Source: Robbsia betulipollinis (GTDB lineage Bacteria > Pseudomonadota > Gammaproteobacteria > Burkholderiales > Burkholderiaceae). Taken from it: a DNA stretch of 38,061 bases. The DNA is taken from NCBI RefSeq assembly GCF_026624755.1, contig NZ_JAPMXC010000014.1, forward strand, positions 1 to 38,061. The letters are read 5' to 3'. This document shows, piece by piece, positions 7,350-15,886 of this stretch; the stretch's first letter is position 1, and each line of letters opens with the position of its first letter. The translations under genes and the position numbers were made by a program. The notes below the pieces were generated by a model, which saw only the letters and a program-made list of their open reading frames with translations, was not told where the DNA came from and made no database searches.

Positions 7350-10300
7350 ATGACCAACTTCGCCTTCCTCTCCCCCGAATGGTCCATGCTCTTCGACGCG
7401 GCGAGCAGGGCGGAGGCATCTGCAAACACGGATCCGCGCGTGTCCTGCTTCTACGCTCGTCGCGCGCTGGAAATCGCGGTCGCATGGCTCTACACGCACG
7501 ACAAAGCGTTCAAGCTCCCATACCAGGACAATCTCAGCGCATTGATCCACGAACCGACGTTCCGTCAAAATGTCGGCGAGGCGCTTTTCACCAAAACGCG
7601 TTTCATCAAGGAGCTGGGCAATCACGCAGTCCACGGCGTCAAGAAAATTACGGTAACCGATGCGCAAAGCGCCGCGCGCGAACTCTTCCATCTCTGTTAT
7701 TGGCTTGCCCGCACCTACGGCCGCACCACTCGGCCCGATCCTAGCCTCACGTTCTCGCTCGACCTGATTCCGAAGCCAGTCACCACGGCGCCACCCGCGA
7801 AGACGCTCGAACAAATCCAGCGCCTCAACGCCGAACTGACCGCGAAAGATAAACGCCTTTCCGATCTTCTCGCCGATAAAACTGCGCTCGACGAAGAAAT
7901 CCAAAAACTGCGCGAGGAAGTTGCGGCCGCGAAAAAAGCCAACAGCGCGCAGCCGGACACGCACGATTATTCGGAAGCCGATACGCGTCGCGCTTTCATC
8001 GATTTGATGCTCAGGGAAGCGGGCTGGACGCTCGACCCGGCGAAGGACCACGAAGTCAAAGTCACCGGCATGCCGAACAACGAAGGCATCGGCTATGTTG
8101 ACTACGTGCTCTCGGCCGACGACGGCAAGCCGCTGGCGTTGATCGAGGCCAAGCGCACGACCAAGAGTCCACTGGAGGGCGAGCAACAGGCCAAGCTCTA
8201 TGCCGACTGCCTGGAAAAGCAACACGGACAGCGCCCGATTATTTTCCTGTCGAACGGCTATGAAAACTGGATTTGGGATGACCAGTCCTATCCGCGTCGC
8301 GCACTGCAGGGCTTCTACAAGAAGTCGGAACTCGAACTTGTGATACAGCGCCGCACGAGCCGCAAATCGCTCGCTGAGGCGGCCATCGACACGAAGATAG
8401 TGGAGCGTTTCTATCAGACGCGCGCCATTCGTCGTGTCGGAGAAACGTTCGAAGTCGACAACCAGCGCAAGGCCTTGCTCGTGATGGCGACGGGTACCGG
8501 CAAAACGCGCACGGTCATCGCGCTCGCCGATCTGCTGATGCGCTGCAACTGGGCCAAACGCATTCTGTTTCTCGCAGATCGCGTGGCGCTTGTCAATCAG
8601 GCGGTCGGCGCATTCAAGACGCATTTGGCTGATGCGTCGCCGGTCAATCTGGTGACGGACAAGTACACCGAGGGCCGTGTGTTCGTGTCAACGTACCCGA
8701 CGATGATGGGACTCATCGATGAAGCCCACAACGGCGTTCGGCGCTTCGGCGTCGGACATTTTGACCTCGTCGTCATCGACGAAGCTCATCGCTCCGTGTA
8801 TCGGAAATATCGTGCGATCTTCGATTATTTCGACTCGATGCTCGTCGGTCTGACCGCCACGCCTAAGGATGAGGTCGACAAGGATACGTACAGCCTGTTC
8901 GACCTCGAAAAGGGCGTCCCGACCGACGCATATGGTCTCGACGAAGCCGTCGCGAATTCGCATCTCGTGCCGCCCGTGCCGATTTCCGTCCCGCTCAAGT
9001 TCCAGCGCGAAGGAATTCGTTACGACAATCTCTCCGAAGAAGAGAAAGAGGAATGGGACGCAGTTGAATGGAACGAAGACGGTACGATGCCAGCCGAAGT
9101 TGATACGGAGGCCATGAACAAGTGGCTGTTCAACATCGATACGGTCGACAAGGCACTCGAAGTGCTCATGACGAAAGGGCAAAAAGTTGCTGGCGGCGAT
9201 CTGCTCGGCAAGACCATCATCTTCGCGAAGAACAACGATCACGCCGAGTTTATCGCGAAGCGCTTCGACGCCAACTATCCGCAGTACAAAGGGCACTTTG
9301 CGCGGATGGTGACGTACAAGACCACGTACGTTCAAACTATCATCGACGACTTCTCGAAGCCTGAGAAGATGCCGCATATCGCGGTGTCGGTCGATATGCT
9401 CGACACCGGCATCGACGTTCCGGAGGTCGTCAATCTCGTCTTCTTCAAGGCGGTGCGCTCGAAGACAAAATTTTGGCAGATGGTCGGACGTGGCACGCGC
9501 CTTCGTCCTGATCTGTTCGGGCCAGGGCAGGACAAGAAGGAATTCTTTATCTTCGATTTCTGCCAGAACCTGGAATTCTTCGGTGCGAGTCAGGACTTCG
9601 CTGAAGGTTCGACCACAGAGCCGCTCGGGATGCGCCTTTTCAAGGCGCGGCTGGACATGATCGGTACACTCGACGAACGGGCGCAAGGCGAAATGAATGA
9701 GCCTGAGCCGCCACCTTATGGCGGTCATCTTTCCGAAGGACAGTTGCGCAAGGAGACGGCGGCGTTGCTGCACTCTCAGGTTGCGGCGATGAACGTCGAT
9801 AATTTCGTGGTTCGGCCGCGGCGCCAGTTTGTCGACAAATTCAGTCAGCCCGATGCCTGGGAGTCGCTTTCGCAGGAGGACTTCCATGAATTGTCCGATC
9901 GTGTCGCTGACTTGCCGACCATGCTCGTCGACAGTGACGAAGAGGCTAAGCGCTTCGATATGCTGGTTTTACGTGCACAACTCACCATTCTGCAAGCCGG
10001 AACAGGGTTCGTAGGGCTTCGCGAGAAGATTCAGAGGATTGCAGGCGAACTTGAGGAACAGATCGCTATTCCCGCGATCAAGGCGCAGATCGTTCTCATC
10101 AGTGCAGTTGCAAGTGACGAATGGTGGGAAGACGTCACCGTGCCGATGCTGGAAACCGCACGTCGTCGACTGCGCGCCCTCATCAAGCTTATTCCGAAAA
10201 TCATGAAGAAGATCGTTTATACGGACTTCGAGGACGAGCTCGGCGACATGACCGAAGTCACGCTGCCACAGGTCACGGCGGGCCTCAACATGGCCAAGTT

Positions 10301-10754
10301 CAAGGAAAAGGCCAGAGCGTTTCTGCGGGCGCACGAGAACCATCTGGCTTTGCAGAGACTGCGTCGTAACCAGCCGTTGACAGCAGCCGACCTCGAAGAG
10401 TTCAATAAAATGCTGATCGAGGCAGGGGGATCGCCGGAACTCATCAAGTCTGCGACCGAACAGAGTGAGGGCCTAGGGTTTTTCATCCGGTCATTGGTAG
10501 GTCTGGAGCGCGAATCCGCGATGCAGGCGTTCAGCGAGTTCATCAGCGGAACGACCGCGACCCCTGATCAGATCGAGTTCATCAACCTCATCGTCGAGGA
10601 ACTTATGCAGAACGGGGTTATGGATGCATCGCGTCTCTATGAGACCCCGTTCGTCGATATGTGCCCTTCCGGGCCCGAGGCAATTTTTCTCGCAGATCAG
10701 GTTGATCAGTTGGTCACAGTGCTGCATTTGATCCGAGCCAGGGCCGCTGCTTAG
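7350..10754 (+). CDS. hsdR: Type I restriction-modification system endonuclease/translocase subunit HsdR
   Basis: A 1134-residue ATP-dependent DNA translocase and endonuclease. Order of domains: DUF4145-like N-terminus (about 1-125), a coiled coil (about 150-190), the HSDR_N nuclease domain with D251, E266 and K268 (LIEAKR), and a SF2 motor with Walker A ATGTGKT (380-386) and DEAH (477-480). A helicase C-terminal domain (VDMLDTGIDVPEVVN, QMVGRGTR) and an EcoEI-type R C-terminal region (about 930-1120) follow. It lies 14 bases after hsdS, in the same operon. All key motifs are intact, so the system looks functional. Confidence 0.95.
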   Translation: MTNFAFLSPEWSMLFDAASRAEASANTDPRVSCFYARRALEIAVAWLYTHDKAFKLPYQDNLSALIHEPTFRQNVGEALFTKTRFIKELGNHAVHGVKKITVTDAQSAARELFHLCYWLARTYGRTTRPDPSLTFSLDLIPKPVTTAPPAKTLEQIQRLNAELTAKDKRLSDLLADKTALDEEIQKLREEVAAAKKANSAQPDTHDYSEADTRRAFIDLMLREAGWTLDPAKDHEVKVTGMPNNEGIGYVDYVLSADDGKPLALIEAKRTTKSPLEGEQQAKLYADCLEKQHGQRPIIFLSNGYENWIWDDQSYPRRALQGFYKKSELELVIQRRTSRKSLAEAAIDTKIVERFYQTRAIRRVGETFEVDNQRKALLVMATGTGKTRTVIALADLLMRCNWAKRILFLADRVALVNQAVGAFKTHLADASPVNLVTDKYTEGRVFVSTYPTMMGLIDEAHNGVRRFGVGHFDLVVIDEAHRSVYRKYRAIFDYFDSMLVGLTATPKDEVDKDTYSLFDLEKGVPTDAYGLDEAVANSHLVPPVPISVPLKFQREGIRYDNLSEEEKEEWDAVEWNEDGTMPAEVDTEAMNKWLFNIDTVDKALEVLMTKGQKVAGGDLLGKTIIFAKNNDHAEFIAKRFDANYPQYKGHFARMVTYKTTYVQTIIDDFSKPEKMPHIAVSVDMLDTGIDVPEVVNLVFFKAVRSKTKFWQMVGRGTRLRPDLFGPGQDKKEFFIFDFCQNLEFFGASQDFAEGSTTEPLGMRLFKARLDMIGTLDERAQGEMNEPEPPPYGGHLSEGQLRKETAALLHSQVAAMNVDNFVVRPRRQFVDKFSQPDAWESLSQEDFHELSDRVADLPTMLVDSDEEAKRFDMLVLRAQLTILQAGTGFVGLREKIQRIAGELEEQIAIPAIKAQIVLISAVASDEWWEDVTVPMLETARRRLRALIKLIPKIMKKIVYTDFEDELGDMTEVTLPQVTAGLNMAKFKEKARAFLRAHENHLALQRLRRNQPLTAADLEEFNKMLIEAGGSPELIKSATEQSEGLGFFIRSLVGLERESAMQAFSEFISGTTATPDQIEFINLIVEELMQNGVMDASRLYETPFVDMCPSGPEAIFLADQVDQLVTVLHLIRARAAA

Positions 10755-10766
10755 ATACGGTATCTA
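10752..10766. repeat. Perfect 15-base palindrome over the hsdR stop codon
   Basis: The sequence tagatac-g-gtatcta begins with the hsdR stop codon TAG. Arms are seven bases with a single central base. There is no T-run, so terminator activity is not indicated; it could be an operator or a chance palindrome. Confidence 0.5.
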
Positions 10767-11045
10767 GGTGCAACCCTGTTCTCCCCACTGTAAAGGCGCA
10801 TCGGGAAATTCAATCGATGATTGCTTGAGGCTAAGAAAAAGACGTAGCGAAGTGGGAGGCTCGGAAGAGCGCCCCCGCGTCAATAACCGACCACCGAATA
10901 CGGTTTGCGGTTTCTCTTGCTGCGATGTCTGCTTTGCATCTTACTGCGGTCATTGAGCGGACAGGTGCTAAACGACCGCTTCGGCCGAAAAACGGTCTTC
11001 CATGTCAGAGTGGCATATTCATCGAACAGGCAGTATGCCGAATGC
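10767..11045. other. Intergenic stretch after hsdR, no gene supported
   Basis: A 62-residue open frame at 10768-10956 has no recognisable domain and ends in a cysteine-rich tail that looks random. An inverted repeat (agtggcat at about 11008 and atgccact at about 11042) runs into the recombinase-like site that starts at 11046. No terminator for the hsd operon is obvious. Confidence 0.45.
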
Positions 11046-11075
11046 CACTTATGATAACTCCCGTTATCAACGTAG
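11046..11075. repeat. Imperfect 13-4-13 inverted repeat, possible recombinase site
   Basis: Left arm cacttatgataac (11046-11058), spacer tccc, right arm gttatcaacgtag (11063-11075). The inner seven bases of the arms are perfectly complementary. The left arm matches 12 of 13 bases of the left arm at 32001-32013, and the layout is the same as in the perfect palindrome just upstream of the tyrosine recombinase gene. It may be a copy of a crossover or binding site. Confidence 0.6.
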
Positions 11076-11117
11076 GCGAAGAGGTCAGTTTTTACTAGTA
11101 CCTATGAGTTATGCATG

Positions 11118-11282
11118 CTAGTGCCGCACACAGCGTGCTGTAAAAAAATTATATGCGAGCTGCGGCGGAATGCCAGATTTCACATTTGAGACAAAAAGCA
11201 CAGCTTCCTCAAACGTTGAAAAATCATAGAATAGTCCGTTAACAATAACAGAACGGCACTCGTTGCAAAAGGATAATGTCAT
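11118..11282 (-). CDS. Possible 54-residue protein, unknown
   Basis: A short frame from ATG at 11280-11282 to TAG at 11118-11120 encodes a peptide with CNEC near the N-terminus, then the segments NGLFYDFSTFEEAVLF and SGIPPQLAYNFF. The patterned mix of aromatic, acidic and small residues looks like a folded protein in a locally AT-rich region, where chance open frames are short. It lies 109 bases downstream of the second DUF6880-like gene on the same strand and may belong to that unit. There is no clear ribosome binding site and I recognise no family. Confidence 0.4.
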   Translation of the reverse strand: MTLSFCNECRSVIVNGLFYDFSTFEEAVLFVSNVKSGIPPQLAYNFFTARCVRH

Positions 11283-11391
11283 ATCACATTGCAAAATAGA
11301 TTTTTTTGGTTTTGTGATTATTATAATATATTTACTATCGAGATTTCTTAGATAAAACGCTAAAGTCGGTGTTCTGCAAAATATGTTTAAC

Positions 11392-11961
11392 CTATGACGT
11401 TGACTTTTGTAAGTATGAATTTACCTTCGACAAAAAGGTTGGGGCATTGGCTTGCGCGGCGTTGACCGCCTGAATGAGCTCTCGAAACTCGCCGTACTGA
11501 CTAGATGCCTGTGCGGCTGCGATCCTCGTCGCAAATAACGCCGGTCCTGTACCCGTGCTTATCGCAATACTAATAAGATCAGTGCAAGCACGGTCGAAAA
11601 TATCACTGACCTCGGTTGCTTCCTCGGCGGTTCGCTCAAAGATACCTTCGGCCAGGGTAAAAAATTCCCACATTAATTCAATCGCGAGCATTGGCGCAAC
11701 TTCGATGACATCACGAACAATGCCTTTTCTCAATGCATCCAGTTCTGAGGCCAATTCAGTCACTTGGTCGGCACTAAGGAACGATGTTTGCGCCTGAAGT
11801 GCTTCCAGCCATGCATGGGCGGCTTCCGGGACATTTATCCCGGCTTGAACTGCCGACGCAAAGCACAGCCGACGCCAAACATGAGGATGAAGCTCCGCGA
11901 CATCCGCAATGATGTCCGTCAGGCGTGCAGGATCAATGGCATTGATGGTCGCTTTATCCAT
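11392..11961 (-). CDS. DUF6880-like protein, copy 2
   Basis: A 189-residue paralogue of the gene at 865-1428. Shared features are the AELHP segment near residue 22, the W-L-E-L-Q-TSFL region, ELDALRKGIVRDV, and the LMWEFFTLAEGIFERTAEE block. I chose ATG 11961 (MDKATINAIDPARL) since it aligns with the copy-1 start; the frame is open upstream to 12000. It follows the DUF6933 copy 2 after 54 bases. The coding sequence is more AT-rich than copy 1, so the two copies diverged in different settings rather than arising by recent duplication here. Function unknown. Confidence 0.72.
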   Translation of the reverse strand: MDKATINAIDPARLTDIIADVAELHPHVWRRLCFASAVQAGINVPEAAHAWLEALQAQTSFLSADQVTELASELDALRKGIVRDVIEVAPMLAIELMWEFFTLAEGIFERTAEEATEVSDIFDRACTDLISIAISTGTGPALFATRIAAAQASSQYGEFRELIQAVNAAQANAPTFLSKVNSYLQKSTS

Positions 11962-12015
11962 TGTGTGATGTTTCGATTTTGAGAGGCAGTTCGCAACCAA
12001 TACACTGCAGCCTGA

Positions 12016-12516
12016 TTAATGCAGATTGCTGCCATGTGCTTCAATGACAGCAAGTAACTGTGATGGGCTTTGATACTGGATCGGTTTAAAAACTATTTCT
12101 GCTAAGGCCAGCGCTATTCTTTGCGTGTCATCACTTCGGTGATGGTGCTTATAGACCTCTGCGGAAAACGCAAATTCGTTCATTATGCCCAGCACACTGC
12201 GATTTGCGGTCTTCAGGAATTGGTGGCCGTCGAGTTGACGCAACTCGCTTTCGATTCGATCGGGACGCCATCCGTGCAGCGACAATATTTCCGCCAGATG
12301 TGCGGGGAATCTTGTCGCTAATGTTTTTTCCGGCGCCAACGGCATTAATAACGGCAGCAAGGTGCATTCATTGACTAATAGCGCGATTTGCGGTTTCAAA
12401 AATAGTATCGTCGTATACCAGTTTGATAGATTTTTACCAGAAATGCCTGAGACTTCCGTCGCAGGTCGCTCTCCGATTCGATCCAAAAGCTTTTTTGTGC
12501 AATAAAAACGTAGCAT
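12016..12516 (-). CDS. DUF6933-type protein, copy 2
   Basis: A 166-residue paralogue of the gene at 1490-1996. It shares CTKKLLDRIGE at the N-terminus, LLVNECTLLPLLMPLAP, KTLATRFPAHLA and LKTANRSVLG. It is first in the leftward pair with the DUF6880-like gene. Conservation of the pair and its order suggests that the two products work together. Known biology of DUF6933 does not assign a role; a toxin-antitoxin or defence role would be a guess from the restriction genes in between the two cassettes. Confidence 0.8.
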   Translation of the reverse strand: MLRFYCTKKLLDRIGERPATEVSGISGKNLSNWYTTILFLKPQIALLVNECTLLPLLMPLAPEKTLATRFPAHLAEILSLHGWRPDRIESELRQLDGHQFLKTANRSVLGIMNEFAFSAEVYKHHHRSDDTQRIALALAEIVFKPIQYQSPSQLLAVIEAHGSNLH

Positions 12517-12717
12517 GATGCTGATTTGGAAGGGAGATGATAGTAATCAAATATGCCGCCGCGCCAGTAGCTGAAGTCTCAAACACATTCGTTATGCGAT
12601 AGTAAATCGATGCCACTTGAGTTGCAGTAACAGAGCGTAATGCATTTTATTGGTGCTAGTTATTGACAATCTGTTTTATTTTTTTGAGGTCTATTAGTAA
12701 TAAAAAACTTGTAAAGG

Positions 12718-12730
12718 GGCGCGACGCGCC
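12718..12730. terminator. Weak hairpin after the H-NS gene
   Basis: Arms ggcgc and gcgcc around gac, 14 bases after the H-NS stop codon when read on the minus strand. The T-rich stretch that follows is interrupted, so this is at best a weak terminator. Confidence 0.3.
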
Positions 12731-12743
12731 ACCTAAAATTTCT

Positions 12744-13058
12744 TTACACGATGACGAAACCATCCCGGTCTTTGCCGGCAATCCAAAGCGGCGGTTTTCC
12801 ACGGCCCGACCAGGTTTTTCCCGATTCGGGGTCGCGATATTTGGGAGCGACCGCACTGCGTTGTTTACTCACGCTCTCTTTCCGAGCGTAACCCCGCGTG
12901 CCAAACCCAAGTTCTGCCGCAGTGAGTTCAAACGCGGCAATTGTTTCTTTGACCTCAATGAGAGCACTGCCGCGTGCCTCTGCACGCATCGCTTGAATTT
13001 GGGCGTCAAGCTTCGCCTTTTCCTGGATCAACTTGTCGAGTTCGGATTGTTTAGACAT
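12744..13058 (-). CDS. H-NS family nucleoid-associated protein
   Basis: A 104-residue xenogeneic-silencer type protein. The N-terminal half (about 1-45) is a charged coiled coil for oligomerisation. The C-terminal half carries the H-NS DNA-binding signature YRDPESGKTWSGRGKPPLWI (about 74-93). Length is normal for betaproteobacterial H-NS paralogues. I chose ATG 13056-13058 (MSKQSELDKL), preceded on its strand by an aggaac ribosome-binding-like sequence; the upstream in-frame residues look untranslated. Such genes are common on plasmids and islands, where they bind AT-rich acquired DNA, which is plentiful on both sides here. Confidence 0.93.
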   Translation of the reverse strand: MSKQSELDKLIQEKAKLDAQIQAMRAEARGSALIEVKETIAAFELTAAELGFGTRGYARKESVSKQRSAVAPKYRDPESGKTWSGRGKPPLWIAGKDRDGFVIV

Positions 13059-13103
13059 TACTTGTTCCTGGCCTTTCGTGGAGAAAACCTTGCAGAGGCA
13101 CAA

Positions 13104-13711
13104 TATATCATTGTGATGTATGGGTTTGCCTCAATGCAAGGAAAGCATATTTTAACAAACTCTATGAATGTAGGTACAGTTTATAATATTTATTTGATTA
13201 CCTAGCGGTTCAAGGAACTGGTGGCATGGTGCTGTTTCTTATACGCCAGAGAATTGCGGTAAAGCCGGAAGGGATAGGAACCGGGGACAGGGACGATGTG
13301 TGGCGTGAATCACGCAGTTTTCTGCTTGGCGATCCTATGTCGAGGTACTGGCATTCATTCGGGAGGCCGCCGCGGCGCCGGCGGCTGTTATTCCGCGCTA
13401 CAACTGCGGACCCAGCGCACGTGCCTTGATGAGCGATCGCGCTGGTGAATGTTGCTCGATGTGGCGACGCTATTGTCCACACGGGGCTATAGCGTGCAAT
13501 GTGCCAATCATGATCAATATCCGCGTGGACTAGATCATCAGCGCGAACTGGACGCCATTGCTGCGCGCGGGGTGCATGATGGTGTCCGGCGCCAACGCGT
13601 ATAAAAAGGTTATCGATACGGCCACTAAAAAACGTACCTTTTTACTCAAGGCGCGCAGTAGCCAAACTGCATTTCCGAAATGCCGTCGTGATGTGCGCGG
13701 GATTTTCCAGC
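13104..13711. other. Gap between H-NS gene and imuA, no gene supported
   Basis: About 600 bases with short open frames only (for example 13210-13482 minus, 13226-13429 plus), none with a recognisable domain. The part near 13100-13200 is AT-rich and probably holds the H-NS promoter. The end of the gap carries the imuA promoter. Confidence 0.5.
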
Positions 13712-13770
13712 TTGCGAAAGCGCCTTCGGTAAGATACTGTATAAAAAAACAGTGTTTACCACCGGGGAAG
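13712..13770 (+). promoter_or_regulatory. LexA-controlled promoter of imuA-imuB-dnaE2
   Basis: A LexA box, tactgtataaaaaaacagtg (13735-13754), has the CTGT-N8-ACAG core of gammaproteobacterial and betaproteobacterial SOS boxes. A TTGCGA at 13712 with a 17-base spacer to TACTGT at 13735 could be the -35 and -10, so LexA would cover the -10. A strong ribosome binding site, ggggaag (13764-13770), lies three bases before the imuA ATG at 13774. Confidence 0.85.
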
Positions 13771-13773
13771 CGT

Positions 13774-14481
13774 ATGCACAAGGCACTCAGCAGCCCACAA
13801 ACTATTCATCCATCGCTTTGGCGTGGCTCCCAACTCGCCCAGGGCCGCGAGCGCTGCGTCGATACGGGCCATGCCGGGCTGTCGGCTGAGTTACCCGGTG
13901 GGGGGTGGCCCCGCGGCACGCTGATCGATCTCCTGATCCAGCAGCCAGGCATTGGCGAAGTGCGCCTGCTACAACCTGCGTTAGCCACACTGCGCACGCG
14001 GCCGATTGTTTTGCTTCAACCGCCGCACGTGCCCAATGCCCTGGCCGTCGCCAATTGGGGGGTGCCGCCGGACAATTTCCACCGCATCGAAACAGGTTCG
14101 GTAGCTGATGCCCTGTGGGCCGCCGAGCAAATTCTCCGGGCCGGCACCTGCGGCATGCTGCTCTTCTGGCAACCGCAGATCCGCAATGACGCGCTGCGCC
14201 GCCTGCACTTGGCCGCCCAAGCGGGCGACACGGTTTTTTTCATGATGCGGCCGATGACGGCCGCGCCCCACGCATCGCCCGCGCCGTTGCGCTTGGGGCT
14301 CACGCCGGCGTTTGATGGCGTCTCAGTGCGCTTCATCAAACGTCGCGGCCCCGCACGCGATGAGCCGCTGTTCGTGCCCCTTTCTCCCTCCCTTTTCAAG
14401 AGTCATCGCCATGCGCCTGTGGATCGGCGTCCATCTTCCGTACCTGTCGCTGGAAGCATATCGGCCGACGTGGTCGCCTGA
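13774..14481 (+). CDS. imuA: Translesion synthesis-associated protein ImuA
   Basis: A 235-residue RecA/SulA-like protein of the SOS mutasome. Recognisable ImuA features are WRGSQLAQGRERCVDTGH near the start, LPGGGWPRGTLIDLL, and MLLFWQPQIRNDALRRLHLAA about two thirds along. In known systems ImuA works with ImuB and DnaE2 in error-prone bypass after DNA damage. ATG 13774 is chosen because it has a strong ribosome binding site and lies 20 bases after a LexA box; the open frame extends upstream but reads through the promoter. The end overlaps the imuB start by 71 bases. Confidence 0.92.
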   Translation: MHKALSSPQTIHPSLWRGSQLAQGRERCVDTGHAGLSAELPGGGWPRGTLIDLLIQQPGIGEVRLLQPALATLRTRPIVLLQPPHVPNALAVANWGVPPDNFHRIETGSVADALWAAEQILRAGTCGMLLFWQPQIRNDALRRLHLAAQAGDTVFFMMRPMTAAPHASPAPLRLGLTPAFDGVSVRFIKRRGPARDEPLFVPLSPSLFKSHRHAPVDRRPSSVPVAGSISADVVA

Positions 14482-15877
14482 TGCCAACGGCTTGGTCATC
14501 CTCGAGCGTGAGCGCGTGCTGACGATGAGCCGCACGGCGCGCTTGGCTGGCGTACGTGTCGGCATGCGCCGTGGCGGCGTATTGACGCTGAGTCCCAACG
14601 TCACGCTACGCGAGCGCGACGCGCAGCGCGAAGACGCGTGTTTATTCGCTGCGGCCGTGGCCCTGATGCGATTCTCGCCCCAGGTCACGCTCGCCGCGGA
14701 GGCGACGGTACTGGTTGAGGTCAGCGCGAGCCTGCGCTTATTCGGCGGCGTGCGGTCTTTGCGGCGCCAGATGCGCGACACGCTCACGGCGCTGGCGATG
14801 ACCGGGCGCTTGGGCATCGCGCCGACCGGCGCCGGCGCGTGGCTCCTCGCGCGACACGGGCAGGAAAGGGCAACCTTATCTCTGGAGTCGCTGGCCCGCG
14901 CGGTGGGCTGCGTACCGGTGGCGTTGTTGCCGGAAGCGCGGCGCGCAGCGGAGTGGTTCGATGGGCTAGGTTGTTGCACCCTGGTCGACGTCCTCGCGCT
15001 GCCGCGCGCGGGCCTCGCCAAACGCACGAGCCCGGAATTGCTGCACGCTCTCGATCGCGCCTTGGGTGCGCAAGCCGAGGCCTACGAATGGTTGACGCTC
15101 CCCGATACGTTTGAGGCGCGCCAGGAATTGCCGGATCGCAGCGAACGCGCCGATGAGATTGTCGCCTGCGCGCAGACACTGATTACGCAGTTGAGCGGCT
15201 GGCTGAGCGCGCGCCAGTACCGTGTGCGGCGCTTGCGTCTGCAGCTGCCTCACGAACGTGGCCGCGAGGCAATCATCCCAACGGAAATCGAGATTGCCTT
15301 TGGCGAGCCGGCCGCGGATGCGGATCACATTCTGCGGCTGGTACGGGAACGCGTAGAGCGCACCACATTGCCGGCGGCGGTGCTGGCTGTGTGGATGAGC
15401 GCGGTTTCGCTCGCGAGTGCCGCACCGCTGAGCGATACGCTCTTTCCGGAGCCCGGCGGGACGCCTGCGGACCATGCACGATTGCTGGAATTGCTGATTG
15501 CCCGGCTGGGCGAGGAGAACGTGCGTCGTCCGCAGCCGCTCACGGACCACCGGCCAGAACACGCCAATCGCTGGGCGCCGGTGGCGCAGGTGTCCAAGAC
15601 CGTGGCAACGCCCGGGCACTTGCGCCGCCCACTTTGGCTGCTGGAAACGCCAATCGCCTTGCTAACCCGGCAACACCGGCCGTTCTACGGTAGTCCCTTA
15701 CGGATAACTTCCCCCGCTGAGCGCATTGAGGCCGGCTGGTGGAGCGGGCAGACCACCGCGCGCGATTACTTCATCGCCGAGGGCCGGGACCATTGCTGCT
15801 ATTGGATTTTTCGCGAACGTCTGGGCGCCGCTGAGGAAGCTGAGCCCCGCTGGTTTCTACACGGCCTGTTTGGCTGA
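14411..15877 (+). CDS. imuB: Y-family polymerase-like protein ImuB
   Basis: A 488-residue catalytically inactive Y-family DNA polymerase homologue. It opens with MRLWIGVHLPYLSLEAY, where active Y-family enzymes have an acidic IDMDAFFA motif; the metal-binding aspartates are absent, as is normal for ImuB. The known role is an adaptor that ties DnaE2 and ImuA to the beta clamp. ATG 14411 is the conserved start although the frame is open from 14312. It lies in the LexA-controlled operon, overlapping imuA, with dnaE2 nine bases downstream. Confidence 0.92.
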   Translation: MRLWIGVHLPYLSLEAYRPTWSPDANGLVILERERVLTMSRTARLAGVRVGMRRGGVLTLSPNVTLRERDAQREDACLFAAAVALMRFSPQVTLAAEATVLVEVSASLRLFGGVRSLRRQMRDTLTALAMTGRLGIAPTGAGAWLLARHGQERATLSLESLARAVGCVPVALLPEARRAAEWFDGLGCCTLVDVLALPRAGLAKRTSPELLHALDRALGAQAEAYEWLTLPDTFEARQELPDRSERADEIVACAQTLITQLSGWLSARQYRVRRLRLQLPHERGREAIIPTEIEIAFGEPAADADHILRLVRERVERTTLPAAVLAVWMSAVSLASAAPLSDTLFPEPGGTPADHARLLELLIARLGEENVRRPQPLTDHRPEHANRWAPVAQVSKTVATPGHLRRPLWLLETPIALLTRQHRPFYGSPLRITSPAERIEAGWWSGQTTARDYFIAEGRDHCCYWIFRERLGAAEEAEPRWFLHGLFG

Positions 15878-15886
15878 GCATGGGCG

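Noticed and set aside
7305-9887. Long minus-strand frames opposite hsdR (439 and 399 codons)
   Set aside because: They mirror a GC-rich coding gene with all HsdR motifs intact; the products are low-quality, arginine-rich and show no domain.
10768-10956. 62-codon frame after hsdR
   Set aside because: No family resemblance and random-looking composition.
12663-13205. 180-codon plus-strand frame opposite the H-NS gene
   Set aside because: The minus-strand protein carries the complete H-NS signature and a good start; the opposite frame has none.
14323-15619. Minus-strand frames opposite imuB (234, 131 and 217 codons)
   Set aside because: Shadows of a GC-rich gene with clear ImuB identity on the plus strand.
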